A stretch of DNA of 64,000 nucleotides from NCBI RefSeq assembly GCF_900115705.1, contig NZ_FOXL01000002.1, positions 558,001 to 622,000 of the forward strand, written 5' to 3'. The notes under the pieces were generated by a model. The model searched no databases, was not told the origin of the DNA, and was given only the letters and a program-made list of their open reading frames with translations. Positions 1-7,624 of this stretch are shown piece after piece. This stretch comes from Frateuria terrea (GTDB lineage Bacteria; Pseudomonadota; Gammaproteobacteria; Xanthomonadales; Rhodanobacteraceae). The position numbers were made by a program, and so were the translations under genes. Position 1 is the stretch's first letter. Each line of letters starts with the position of its first letter.

Positions 1-1
1 C

Positions 2-1003
2 AACGACCAGCACGCGGACGTCTACGACTACGTCGGCACCGCCAATATCGCCGAGCGTGACCCGCCGTATTTCGCGCCTTCGCCGAACCAGCCCGGTCCC
101 GCGGTGCGCCGCCTCACCAGCTGGCAGCGCTCGTTGTTCGCGCTGGATCGCCTGCATCTGGGCGAGCAGTGGCAACTGGTCGGCGGCGGCCGCTTCGTGC
201 GCCTGCACGAACGTGCGTACGACGACGCTGGCACGCCGGAACGCGACACCCGCCTGAGCAAGGCGCTGCCGCAGGCTGCCGTGCTGTGGCAGCCGAACGA
301 AGCGCTCACCGCCTACCTCAGCTACAGCGAAGGCCTTTCGCTCGGCATGGAAGCGCCGTACTGGACCAGCAACGACGGCCAGATGCTGGCACCGCGCCTG
401 TCGCGCCAGCTCGAAGCGGGGACGAAGTACGCCGCGGGCGACGCGCTCGAACTTTCCGCAGCGTTGTTCCGCATTCGCCAGCCCTACCAGTTCGCGCAGC
501 CGGACGACTCCGCTGCCGGCTTCACCTTCGTGCAGCACGGCGAGGAAGTGCACACCGGGCTGGAGCTGGATGCCCACGGCCGCCTCGCCGACAACCTCGC
601 GCTCACCGCCAGCGCCAGCTTCCTGCGTGCCCGCGCGCGCGACACCGGCACCGCAGCCTACGAAGGCCACCAGGTCGTCAACGTGCCGCGCGTGCGCGCC
701 GCGCTCCATGCCGACTATCGGCTGCCGTTCGCGCCTCGGCTGAGTCTGCTCGCCGGCTGGCGCTACGCCTCGCCCAACGTCGCCACGCCCGACGGCCGCG
801 TACGCGTGCCCGCCTACAGCGTGTTCGATGCCGGCCTGCGCTACAAAGCCGAAATCCGCGGCCACGCGTTCACCGCGCGCCTGTCGGTCGACAACCTGTT
901 CAACCACTTCTACTGGCGCGACACCGGCAGTTCGCTCGGCGACAGCTACCTGTTCCCCGGCGCACCTCGGCTGGCCCGGCTGTCCGTGAGCTACGCGTTC
1001 TGA
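2..1003 (+). CDS. TonB-dependent outer-membrane receptor, C-terminal part
   Basis: The reading frame is open from the left edge, so the signal peptide, plug and TonB box lie outside the window. About 333 residues remain. They show the alternating aromatic pattern of a beta-barrel, including paired strands such as LSLLAGWRYASPNV and AYSVFDAGLRYKAE, and end with the family's terminal sequence: a VDNLFNHFYWRD turn and a last strand LARLSVSYAF closing on Phe, the outer-membrane insertion signature. These receptors import siderophores, vitamins or other scarce compounds using TonB energy. The stop overlaps the start of the PnuC-like transporter by one base (TGATG), so the cargo is probably the one PnuC carries inward. 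That substrate link is inference; the family call is firm. Confidence 0.9.
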   Translation, partial: NDQHADVYDYVGTANIAERDPPYFAPSPNQPGPAVRRLTSWQRSLFALDRLHLGEQWQLVGGGRFVRLHERAYDDAGTPERDTRLSKALPQAAVLWQPNEALTAYLSYSEGLSLGMEAPYWTSNDGQMLAPRLSRQLEAGTKYAAGDALELSAALFRIRQPYQFAQPDDSAAGFTFVQHGEEVHTGLELDAHGRLADNLALTASASFLRARARDTGTAAYEGHQVVNVPRVRAALHADYRLPFAPRLSLLAGWRYASPNVATPDGRVRVPAYSVFDAGLRYKAEIRGHAFTARLSVDNLFNHFYWRDTGSSLGDSYLFPGAPRLARLSVSYAF

Positions 1004-1584
1004 TGGATGCGATCGAACTCGTCGGAGCGGCGCTGAGCGCGTGGGCCGTGTGGCTCACCGCGCGGCGGCGCCCGTGGTGCTGGCCGGTGGGCTTCGCCTC
1101 GGTGCTGGTGTACGGCTGGATCTTCATCCACGCCCGGTTGTATTCCGACGCGCTGCTGCAGGCGGCCTTCGCCGGGTTGATCGTGTACGGGTGGCTGCGC
1201 TGGATCAGGCACCTGGACAGCGATGGCCGCGTGCAGGTCGCAACGCTCCCGGTGCGCCGGCTCGCCATCCAGCTGATGATCGGCGTAGTCGGCGCACTCG
1301 CGCTCGGCTACGCCATGCACCGTTGGACCAACGCCGCCCTGCCCTGGCTCGATGCGGCGCTCACTGCCTTCAGCCTGGTCGCCCAATGGTGGCAGGGGCG
1401 CCGCCACATCGCTGCATGGTGGCTGTGGATCGTGGTCGACGTGATCTACGTGGGCGAGTACGTGTACAAGGACCTGTTGATCACGGCCGTGCTCTATGCC
1501 GGGTTCGTGGCGCTGGCCGCCATGGGACTGCGACAGTGGCGGCGCGCGGAGCATCCGCTGGAAGCACCTGCCGCCGCGGGTTGA
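1003..1584 (+). CDS. pnuC: PnuC-family vitamin/nicotinamide riboside transporter
   Basis: A 193-residue inner-membrane protein with about seven hydrophobic segments. Recognisable PnuC blocks are the N-terminal region ending in VYGWIFIHARLYSDALLQ and the C-terminal WWLWIVVDVIYVGEYVYKDL, matching the family pattern W-x-W-I-x-V-D followed by Y-x-x-K-x-L. PnuC proteins are facilitated-diffusion carriers for nicotinamide riboside, with relatives for thiamine (PnuT) and riboflavin (PnuX); substrate cannot be read reliably here. The ATG overlaps the stop of the upstream TonB-dependent receptor, so the two are translationally coupled and probably form an outer plus inner membrane uptake route. The stop overlaps the next ATG in the same way. 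Confidence 0.88.
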   Translation: MDAIELVGAALSAWAVWLTARRRPWCWPVGFASVLVYGWIFIHARLYSDALLQAAFAGLIVYGWLRWIRHLDSDGRVQVATLPVRRLAIQLMIGVVGALALGYAMHRWTNAALPWLDAALTAFSLVAQWWQGRRHIAAWWLWIVVDVIYVGEYVYKDLLITAVLYAGFVALAAMGLRQWRRAEHPLEAPAAAG

Positions 1585-1946
1585 TGCGGACGCGGGCGCC
1601 GCCCTTTCATGCCTGGGAATCGCCGCGTGCCGAGTTTGCCGCCTGTTACGCGAACGATGCCCGCCCGGTCGGGCTCTCGGGCAAGCGTCCACCGATCGAG
1701 GGCAGGGCGGCGATCAGGCGCGCTTACGCGTCGCTGGCCGCCAAGGAGCCCAGGGCGTTCGGCGTCGAAATCCTCAGGCGCACCGTCAGCGGCCCGATCG
1801 TGGTCGACCTGGAGCGCACGCTCGTGACGTGCGGCGTCGCCCCGGGTCGCCTGCGCCGCGCAAGTCGCCACGCACCCAGAAACCCTGCTGGGGGAGCTAT
1901 CCGTCCAGCTCGACCACGCGCGGCATCACCTCGCGCCCGTCGATGA
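1584..1946 (+). pseudogene. NTF2/SnoaL-like domain remnant
   Basis: An ORF of 120 codons begins with an ATG that overlaps the pnuC stop as TGATG. Its first 80 or so residues resemble nuclear-transport-factor-2-like (SnoaL-type) proteins: EFAACYANDARPV, GRAAIRRAYASLAAK and VSGPIVVDLERTLV follow the family order of helix, GxxAIRxxY and strand. From about base 1840 the frame turns into an Arg/Pro/Ala-rich translation with no family similarity, and the C-terminal strands are missing. The ORF also runs into the 3' end of the opposite-strand phosphoesterase. I read it as a truncated or frameshifted third gene of the receptor-pnuC operon. A short functional domain is not excluded. Confidence 0.45.
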
Positions 1947-2358
1947 GCAGCTCGCCCACGCAGATCGGCAACTTGAAGCGCCGCCGGCCGGCGCTGCCGG
2001 GATTGACGTAGAGCACGTCCTCGCGCCGTTCCACCAGCGGCTTGTGCGAATGCCCAGACACCACGACGTGCACCCCGGCCGTGCGCGGATCGATCGCCAG
2101 CTCCCTGCGGTTGTGCAGCACGTACAACTGCATCTCGCCCAGCGGCAGCCGCACCGCCTCCGGCAGGTCGCCGAGGCCCGGCCCCTGATCGTTGTTGCCG
2201 CGCACGGCCGTGACCGGCGCCAGCGTCGCCAGCGCTTCGAGGATCGCCATGCTGCCGATGTCGCCGGCGTGGACGATGCGTGCACAGCCGCGCAGGAAGT
2301 CCATGGCGGCGGGGCGCAGCAAACCGTGGGTATCGGAAATCAGGCCGACGCGAAACAT
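1897..2358 (-). CDS. Metallophosphoesterase, YfcE/MJ0936 type
   Basis: This 153-residue protein carries the complete calcineurin-like metallophosphoesterase signature in order: GLISDTHG near the N-terminus (D-x-H), HAGDIG (GD), GNND, and GHSHKP near residue 107 (GH-x-H). The length is typical of the small YfcE/YfcE-like phosphodiesterase group, which hydrolyses model phosphodiesters with Mn or Ni bound; the natural substrate is generally unknown. The stop lies within the degraded NTF2-like ORF on the other strand. The 265 bp upstream contains no other gene and faces the small membrane protein gene at 2624. Confidence 0.9.
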   Translation of the reverse strand: MFRVGLISDTHGLLRPAAMDFLRGCARIVHAGDIGSMAILEALATLAPVTAVRGNNDQGPGLGDLPEAVRLPLGEMQLYVLHNRRELAIDPRTAGVHVVVSGHSHKPLVERREDVLYVNPGSAGRRRFKLPICVGELLIDGREVMPRVVELDG

Positions 2359-2563
2359 CGTTTGCGAAAAACCCGTCTATGCGACCGTGCAGGCCAGCCA
2401 GGACAACCTAACGCAACCGGTGCGACCGTCCCGTCATCGCCAGGCCAAAACGGGCCGTTCCGTTGTCCGCGGCTGTCCGGATACGGTGCGCCACCGTCCG
2501 CGGACACCGCGGCGCAGCAGGCCCGGCGGCTCGCAAACCGCATCGCAGCGCGCCTTTAAACGT

Positions 2564-2580
2564 TGGCACGCGTTGTGCCA
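2564..2580 (+). promoter_or_regulatory. Sigma-54-like -24/-12 element and palindrome
   Basis: The sequence TTGGCACGCGTTGTGCC fits the sigma-54 pattern: a full match to YTGGCACG at -24, then GC placed ten bases after the GG, although the -12 box reads GTGCC rather than TTGCW. The same bases form a perfect inverted repeat TGGCAC-N5-GTGCCA, so a dimeric repressor site is the alternative reading. It lies 44 bp upstream of the ATG at 2624, with a plausible transcription start near 2592. No enhancer-binding-protein gene is nearby. Confidence 0.4.
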
Positions 2581-2623
2581 TCCAATCCGCGAAAGCTTCC
2601 TTCCACCCGAGCGGAGAGTCACC

Positions 2624-2776
2624 ATGAAATTCGAAACCGTCCTGCTGAACAGTTTTTTTGCCGTCTGCATGCTGCTGTGCGTGGCCGTGATGGGCGCCAT
2701 GCTCGTCCTGCCGACCCCGACGTCGCTGGCCGCCAACCACGCGCGCGCGGCAACCCTGGCGAACGCGGAAGGCTGA
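2624..2776 (+). CDS. Small single-pass membrane protein
   Basis: A 50-residue ORF beginning MKFETVLLNSFFAV, with one hydrophobic segment over residues 8-30 followed by a short Ala/Asn-rich tail that could lie in the periplasm. A GGAGAG Shine-Dalgarno sequence is placed nine bases before the ATG, and a sigma-54-like site lies upstream. The segment VLPTPTSLAA could also be read as a signal-peptidase region, so a cleaved secreted peptide is possible. I do not recognise the family. It stands alone between a phosphoesterase on the opposite strand and the MpaB-type oxygenase downstream. Confidence 0.65.
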   Translation: MKFETVLLNSFFAVCMLLCVAVMGAMLVLPTPTSLAANHARAATLANAEG

Positions 2777-2840
2777 ACCGGTCCATCGGGCTTCGAAGGG
2801 CGAGGATCATGGGCACGACGCATCCCTATACTTGCGCCCC

Positions 2841-3776
2841 ATGGCTTCGCCCCTGCACCTGCTTCGCCGCGCCACGCACGAACCGATCCGCCGCTGGGTG
2901 CTGGGCGCCTTTCCGCGCGATCCTGATGGCGGGCTGGACTACGACCATCCGGCGGGCGATCCGGGCCTGTTCGGGCCGGACAGCGTGACCTGGCGCATCC
3001 ACGCCGACTTCCCCGGCATGCTCTCCGGAGGCCTGGCCGCGCTGATGATGCAGACCCTGCACCCACTGGCGCTGGCCGGGGTCTGGGACCACTCGAACTT
3101 CCGTGGCGACCTGGTCGGGCGGCTGCGCCGAACCACCACCTTCGTCGGGGCGACCACCTATGCGCCGTGCGCGGCGGCCGAGAGGCTGATCGAGCACGTG
3201 CGCCACGTGCACGGGTTCGTCCGTGGGACCGCCGAAGACGGCACACCATACTCCGCCGACGATCCGGCGCTGCTCACCTGGGTCCATGTCACCGAGGCGC
3301 ACAGCTTCCTGGCCGGCTATCGGCGCTTCGGCCAACGCGACGTACCGCGCGCCATCGCCGATCGCTACTTCGACGAGGTGCGGCGCATCGCCGAAGCGCT
3401 CGGCGCGCGTGGCGTACCCGCCTCGGAGGCGGAGGTGGCCGATTACTTCGCCACCGTGCGCCCACAGCTGGCTTGCAGCGACCGCTCGCGCGAGGTACTG
3501 CACATCCTCGCCGGCGTGCGCCTGCCGGTGCCGCTCGCCGGTCTTTCCCGCGACGTGTTCCTCCATGCCGGCATCGCCCTGCTGCCGGGCTGGGCCAGCG
3601 ACCTGCTGCGCCACACGCCGCGGCAGCACCGGCAGGCACGGCTGGCCGCGCGCGCACTGTGGTCGATGGGGCCGGCGTTCCGCGCAGCGCTGAAGGACGG
3701 CATAGTCAGCCGCGCCTGCCGGCGCGTTGGCGTGGAGCCGGAAGCGATGCGGCGTTGGCCTGCAACCGACGGCTGA
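2841..3776 (+). CDS. MpaB/Lcp-type oxygenase (DUF2236)
   Basis: A 311-residue protein of the oxygenase MpaB family (DUF2236), which includes the heme-dependent rubber oxygenase Lcp and mycophenolic acid enzyme MpaB. Matching blocks are SVTWRIHADFPGMLSGGLAA, LMMQTLHPLALAGV (the family MQxxHP) and LLTWVHVTEAHSFL, where conserved histidines sit in helices expected to hold heme. I chose the ATG at 2841 (MASPLHLL) over a TTG nine bases earlier. No signal peptide is seen, so it is probably cytoplasmic. The substrate is unknown; bacterial members are mostly uncharacterised. The gene is followed by a bidirectional terminator shared with htpG. Confidence 0.82.
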   Translation: MASPLHLLRRATHEPIRRWVLGAFPRDPDGGLDYDHPAGDPGLFGPDSVTWRIHADFPGMLSGGLAALMMQTLHPLALAGVWDHSNFRGDLVGRLRRTTTFVGATTYAPCAAAERLIEHVRHVHGFVRGTAEDGTPYSADDPALLTWVHVTEAHSFLAGYRRFGQRDVPRAIADRYFDEVRRIAEALGARGVPASEAEVADYFATVRPQLACSDRSREVLHILAGVRLPVPLAGLSRDVFLHAGIALLPGWASDLLRHTPRQHRQARLAARALWSMGPAFRAALKDGIVSRACRRVGVEPEAMRRWPATDG

Positions 3777-3794
3777 GCAAGGGCCAGGGTCGAG

Positions 3795-3823
3795 AAAAAA
3801 ACCCGCCAAATGGCGGGCTTTTC
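3795..3823. terminator. Bidirectional rho-independent terminator
   Basis: CCCGCC (3802-3807) and GGCGGG (3812-3817) form a GC stem around an AAAT loop, with a run of seven A on the left and TTTT on the right. It can therefore end both the rightward MpaB-like gene (stop 3776) and the leftward htpG gene (stop 3844). Confidence 0.85.
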
Positions 3824-3843
3824 TTGCGACCAGACAGGCGGAT

Positions 3844-5712
3844 CTACCCCAGCAGCACTCGGTTCATCCGCTGCACGAACGCGGCCGGGTCGGGCAACTG
3901 CGCACCAGCGGCGATCTCGGCCTGGTCCAGCAGCAGCGCGGCAAGGTCATGGGCCTTGTCTTCGTCGGTTTCCGTTTCCACGCGCTTGACCAACGGGTGC
4001 TGCGGGTTGATTTCCAACGTGGGCTTGGACTCGGGCATGTCGTGGCCGGCTTCGCGCAGCAGGCGGGCCAGATGCGGGGCCATTTCGTAGTCGCTCAGCG
4101 CGAGGCACGAGGGACTGTCGGTAAGGCGGGCGGAAACCTTGACGTCGCCGACGCGGTCGCCGAGCAGCTCCTTCAGTTTCCTGAGCAGCGGTTCGGCCGC
4201 CTTGGTGGCTTCTTCCTGCTTCTGCCTGTCCGCTTCGTCGAGCGGCACCTCACCCTTGGCGACGCTCTTCAGCGGCTTGCCGCCGTATTCGTTGAGGCTG
4301 CCGAGCATCCATTCGTCGATGCGGTCGGACATCAGCAGGACTTCGATGTCCCTGGCCTTGAACGCTTCGAGCTGCGGGCTGCCGGCGGCGGCGGTGTAGC
4401 TGTCGGCAGTGATGTACCAGATCGCGTCCTGGCCGACCTTCATGCGGCCGATGTAGTCGTCGAAGCCGACCGTCTGGCCGGCGCCCTCGCTCTTGGTCGA
4501 GGCGTAGCGCAGCAGCCTGGCGATGCGCTCGCGGTTGTTGGCGTCCTCGCTGATGCCTTCCTTGAGCGTGTTGCCGAAGGCCTTGTAGAAGGTCGCGAAC
4601 TTCTCCGGCTCGTCTTTGGCGAGCTTTTCGATCAGGTCGAGCACGCGCTTGACGCAGGCTGCCTTGATGCGATCGAGCTGACGGTTGTGTTGCAGCAATT
4701 CACGGCTGACGTTGAGGGGCAGGTCGTCGGCATCGACCACGCCGCGCACGAAGCGCAGGTAGTTGGGCAGCAATTCCTCGGCCGCATCCATGATGAAGAC
4801 GCGCTTGATGTAGAGCTTCAGGCCCTTGCGCTCGTCGCGGCCGCCCATCATCAGGTCGAACGGCGGCTGCGCCGGCAGGTACAGCAGCGTGGTGAAGCTC
4901 TGGCTGCCCTCGACACGGTTGTGGGTCCAGGCGAGCGGATCGTTGAAGTCGTGGCCGAGCGACTTGTAGAAGCTGATGTAGTCCTCGTCGCTGATCTCGC
5001 TCTTGGGCTTGGTCCAGAGAGCGCCGGCATCGTTGACGGTTTCCCACTCGTCGGTGGGCTGGCCATCCTTGTCCTTCGGCATGCGGATCGGGAAGGCAAC
5101 GTGGTCGGAATACTTGCGGATCAGCGAGGTCAGCTGCCAGCGCTTGAGGAACTCGTCCTCGTCGGCCTTCAGGTGCAGGACCACGGTGGTGCCGCGCTCG
5201 CCGAGTTCGACCTGCTCCAGCGAGTACTCGCCCTTGCCGTCGCTTTCCCACTTCACACCCTCGTTGTCCGGCGCCCCGGCGCGGCGGGAGAGCACGGTGA
5301 CCTTGTCCGCCACTACGAAGGCCGAGTAGAAACCCACGCCGAACTGGCCGATCAGCCGCGCGTCGCTCTTCTGCTCGCCGCTCATGGCTTCGAGGAAGCG
5401 CCGGGTGCCGGAACTGGCGATGGTGCCGATGTTCGCCACCACTTCGTCACGGCTCATGCCGATGCCGTTGTCGCGCACGGTGACGGTGCGCGCCTTCTCG
5501 TCCCAGCTCACGTCGATGTGCAGCTCACCTTCACCGGCCAGCAGTTCCGGATGGGCGATCGACTCGAAGCGCAGCTTGTCGCAGGCGTCGGAGGCGTTGG
5601 AGATGAGCTCGCGCAGGAAGATTTCCTTGTGCGAGTAGAGCGAATGGGTGACCAGGTGAAGGACCTGGGCGACTTCGGCTTCGAATTTGCGGGTTTCGGT
5701 GGATGCGGTCAT
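3844..5712 (-). CDS. htpG: Molecular chaperone HtpG (bacterial Hsp90)
   Basis: HtpG is the cytoplasmic ATP-dependent Hsp90 chaperone that remodels non-native proteins. From the chosen ATG (MTASTETRKFEAEV) the product is 622 residues, the usual length for the family. N-terminal GHKL ATPase motifs are present: LRELISNASDACDKLRF around residues 33-49 with the Mg-binding Asn, and DNGIGMS. The middle and C-terminal domains follow with GVVDADDLPLNVSRELLQ. Longer upstream starts add a non-conserved Arg-rich extension and run into a palindromic repeat, so they were rejected. htpX lies 153 bp upstream on the same strand behind a sigma-32-like promoter. No such promoter is visible directly before htpG, so heat-shock expression may come from reading through htpX. 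Confidence 0.97.
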   Translation of the reverse strand: MTASTETRKFEAEVAQVLHLVTHSLYSHKEIFLRELISNASDACDKLRFESIAHPELLAGEGELHIDVSWDEKARTVTVRDNGIGMSRDEVVANIGTIASSGTRRFLEAMSGEQKSDARLIGQFGVGFYSAFVVADKVTVLSRRAGAPDNEGVKWESDGKGEYSLEQVELGERGTTVVLHLKADEDEFLKRWQLTSLIRKYSDHVAFPIRMPKDKDGQPTDEWETVNDAGALWTKPKSEISDEDYISFYKSLGHDFNDPLAWTHNRVEGSQSFTTLLYLPAQPPFDLMMGGRDERKGLKLYIKRVFIMDAAEELLPNYLRFVRGVVDADDLPLNVSRELLQHNRQLDRIKAACVKRVLDLIEKLAKDEPEKFATFYKAFGNTLKEGISEDANNRERIARLLRYASTKSEGAGQTVGFDDYIGRMKVGQDAIWYITADSYTAAAGSPQLEAFKARDIEVLLMSDRIDEWMLGSLNEYGGKPLKSVAKGEVPLDEADRQKQEEATKAAEPLLRKLKELLGDRVGDVKVSARLTDSPSCLALSDYEMAPHLARLLREAGHDMPESKPTLEINPQHPLVKRVETETDEDKAHDLAALLLDQAEIAAGAQLPDPAAFVQRMNRVLLG

Positions 5713-5747
5713 TGCAGTGAGACTTCCAGAGGGTTGGTTGGTTGAAT

Positions 5748-5860
5748 CCCTCCCCGCCCGGGAGAGGGGGCCCGCCAGGGTGGGTGAGGTTCGGGCGGAG
5801 CGGGCTGCCCGGCGCCACCGCACGCTCACCCCCCAGCCCCTCTCCCGGCGGGAGAGGGCT
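5748..5860. repeat. Pair of CCCTC/GAGGG palindromic repeats
   Basis: Two GC-rich inverted repeats fill the htpX-htpG gap: one around 5748-5768 (CCCTCC...GGGAGAGGG) and one around 5836-5860 (GCCCCTCTCCC-GGCG-GGAGAGGGC). Between them are variants of the same motif family (gggtgggtgaggttcg). Similar units recur near 55850, 56150 and 59880. They look like REP-type extragenic palindromes, common between Xanthomonadales genes, and could form strong hairpins in the htpX-htpG mRNA. Confidence 0.7.
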
Positions 5861-5865
5861 GAAGG

Positions 5866-6753
5866 TCAAGCCGTCTGCAGCGCGGCGATGCGCTCGTCCA
5901 GCGGCGGGTGGCTCATGAACAGGCGCTGCAGGCCGGCGGCCATGTGGCCGGAGATGCCGAAGGCGGCCATCGCCCTGGGCAGCGTGCTCTCACCGTGGTC
6001 GCCCTTGAGCCGCTGCAGCGCCGAGATCATCGAGCCGCTGCCGGCCAGCTGAGCTCCCGCGCGATCGGCGCGGAACTCGCGCCAGCGCGAGAAGGCGGCG
6101 ACGATCATCGAGGCGAACAGGCCGAACACCACCTGCAGCACCATCACCGTGACGAAGTAGCCGATGCCGATGCCGCCGCGGTTGTCGCGGCCGCCGGAAA
6201 GCCAGCTGTCGACCGCGCTGCCGACCACGCGCGCGGCGAGGATCACCAGCGTGTTGAGCACGCCCTGGATCAGCGTGAGCGTCACCATGTCGCCATTTGC
6301 GACGTGGCCGATTTCGTGGCCGAGCACCGCCGTCACCTGCTCGCGGTCCATCTGCTGCAACAGGCCGGAACTGACCGCCACCAGCGAACTGTTCTTGGTC
6401 ATGCCGGTGGCGAAGGCGTTCATCTCCGGGGCATCGTAGATCGCCACCTCCGGCATGCCGATGCCGACGTTCTGCGCGTGGCGGCGCACGGTGTCCACGA
6501 GCCAGCGCTCGGTTTCGGTCTGCGGCTGCGCGATCACGCGGGCGCCGGTGGAATACTTGGCGATGGTCTTGGACATCGCCAGCGAAATGAATGCACCGCC
6601 CATGCCGAACACGGCGGCGTAGATCAGCAGGCCGGTCAGGCCGCCGTAGCCGCGCGCAGCGGCCCACTGGTCGATGCCGAACAGGCGGCAGACGATGCTC
6701 AGCAGCAGCAGGACGGCGATATTGGTGGCAAGGAAAAGGACGATTCGACGCAC
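5866..6753 (-). CDS. htpX: Heat-shock membrane protease HtpX
   Basis: HtpX is a zinc metalloprotease of the inner membrane that degrades misfolded membrane proteins alongside FtsH. The 295-residue product has two N-terminal membrane segments (residues 4-22 and 40-60), the zinc motif HEIGH at 146-150 in VLGHEIGHVANGD, two further hydrophobic segments (about 160-215), and the downstream FSRWREFRADRAG block supplying the third ligand. The start is a GTG (MRRIVLFLATN), the only candidate consistent with the conserved N-terminus; an ATG 22 bases earlier is out of frame. A sigma-32-like promoter lies 56-82 bp upstream. htpG follows downstream in the same direction. Confidence 0.96.
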   Translation of the reverse strand: MRRIVLFLATNIAVLLLLSIVCRLFGIDQWAAARGYGGLTGLLIYAAVFGMGGAFISLAMSKTIAKYSTGARVIAQPQTETERWLVDTVRRHAQNVGIGMPEVAIYDAPEMNAFATGMTKNSSLVAVSSGLLQQMDREQVTAVLGHEIGHVANGDMVTLTLIQGVLNTLVILAARVVGSAVDSWLSGGRDNRGGIGIGYFVTVMVLQVVFGLFASMIVAAFSRWREFRADRAGAQLAGSGSMISALQRLKGDHGESTLPRAMAAFGISGHMAAGLQRLFMSHPPLDERIAALQTA

Positions 6754-6808
6754 GGCTGTCCCGTTTGGCAGTCATGGAAAGAAAAGCGGCTCGCGCCGCA
6801 GGCTGAGA

Positions 6809-6835
6809 CTCGGGGCGGCGTGCAATAGTTTCAAG
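6809..6835 (-). promoter_or_regulatory. Sigma-32 (RpoH)-type heat-shock promoter of htpX
   Basis: Reading leftward, CTTGAAA (6835-6829) and CCCCGAG (6815-6809) are separated by 13 bp. The known RpoH consensus is CTTGAAA, 13-15 bp, CCCCAT-T. The -35 box is a perfect match and the -10 box matches its key CCCC. Transcription would begin about 45-50 bases before the htpX start codon. This agrees with the heat-shock role of htpX and of htpG behind it. Confidence 0.75.
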
Positions 6836-6868
6836 AGGCGACCGTCGCTGGCGGCCAGCCGCCGACGC

Positions 6869-7621
6869 TCAGCGACCGGGCGACACCGGCGGCGGCGCGG
6901 CGGTCAGCGTGGCCAGGTCGGCCAGGCCGAACGCCTGCTCGACGGTACCGATGCGCCGGACCGCATCCTCGAAGCCGTCGTGGCCGAACATGTGCTTCTC
7001 CAGCGCTTCGAACTGCTCCGACAACGCGCTGTAGCGCGCGGGTGTCAGGGTGCGCTTCCAGGCGGGAAAGACCACCGTGTCCTCGATCGCCGTGTGGTGC
7101 TGGTACATGCGCACCATGCCATCGAGCACACCGGCCAGCGGATCCATGCGCGAACGGCCGATGCCCGTCCCGGCGCTGGCGGCCAGGACGTAGTCGGTGA
7201 TCTGGCGTCCGCGCCGGTGCTGCGTGGCCAGGGTGCGGCAGATCGCCGCTGGCTCGCCGCCGGCGGCCAGCACGGCGGGAAATACGTGTTGCTCTTCCAG
7301 GCTGCGCTCGTGGTAGTCCTCGCCGAAACGGCGGAACAGCTCGGCCGCGCGATGCAACGCGTCAGCGGGGATCGCCAGCCCGCGCTTCAGCTGGCCGGCC
7401 GCCTGCGCATAGACCAGCAGCGCACGCCGCAACACGCCGTGCTCGCGCATGAGGTCCTCCACGGCGAGCACGTCGGTGGATTTTGCGTCATCCGCCAGCG
7501 CGGCCAGCGGCATGGCCGTCGCCAGGCCGACGAACGCGGCCCGGCCGACCCAGCGGCGACGACCCGGATCAGCGGCGTCACCGGCCGGGGCCGGCTGCGC
7601 GGGATGGGACGCCGGCCGCAT
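6869..7621 (-). CDS. Hemerythrin-domain protein with Tat-like signal
   Basis: The 250-residue product has a leader with a twin-arginine-like stretch (GRRRWVGRAAFVGLA) ending in an Ala-rich cleavage region, then a hemerythrin/HHE four-helix domain. Iron-ligand motifs visible are MREHGVLR (HxxxR helix), DYHERSLEEQHVFP (H-x3-E type) and MYQHHTAIEDTVVFP (HHxxxE), with a late FGHDGFEDAV helix. Such domains bind a di-iron centre and serve in oxygen, nitric-oxide or redox sensing and iron storage; which applies here cannot be told. The gene starts three bases after the stop of a 71-residue protein gene, so the two form one transcription unit. The periplasmic location is inferred from the leader. Confidence 0.82.
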   Translation of the reverse strand: MRPASHPAQPAPAGDAADPGRRRWVGRAAFVGLATAMPLAALADDAKSTDVLAVEDLMREHGVLRRALLVYAQAAGQLKRGLAIPADALHRAAELFRRFGEDYHERSLEEQHVFPAVLAAGGEPAAICRTLATQHRRGRQITDYVLAASAGTGIGRSRMDPLAGVLDGMVRMYQHHTAIEDTVVFPAWKRTLTPARYSALSEQFEALEKHMFGHDGFEDAVRRIGTVEQAFGLADLATLTAAPPPVSPGR

Positions 7622-7624
7622 GGC

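Noticed and set aside
3727-5745. 672-codon rightward ORF opposite htpG
   Set aside because: Antisense shadow: htpG on the other strand has full Hsp90 motifs, and this translation has no recognisable domain and a GC-driven Val/Leu/Gln/Arg composition.
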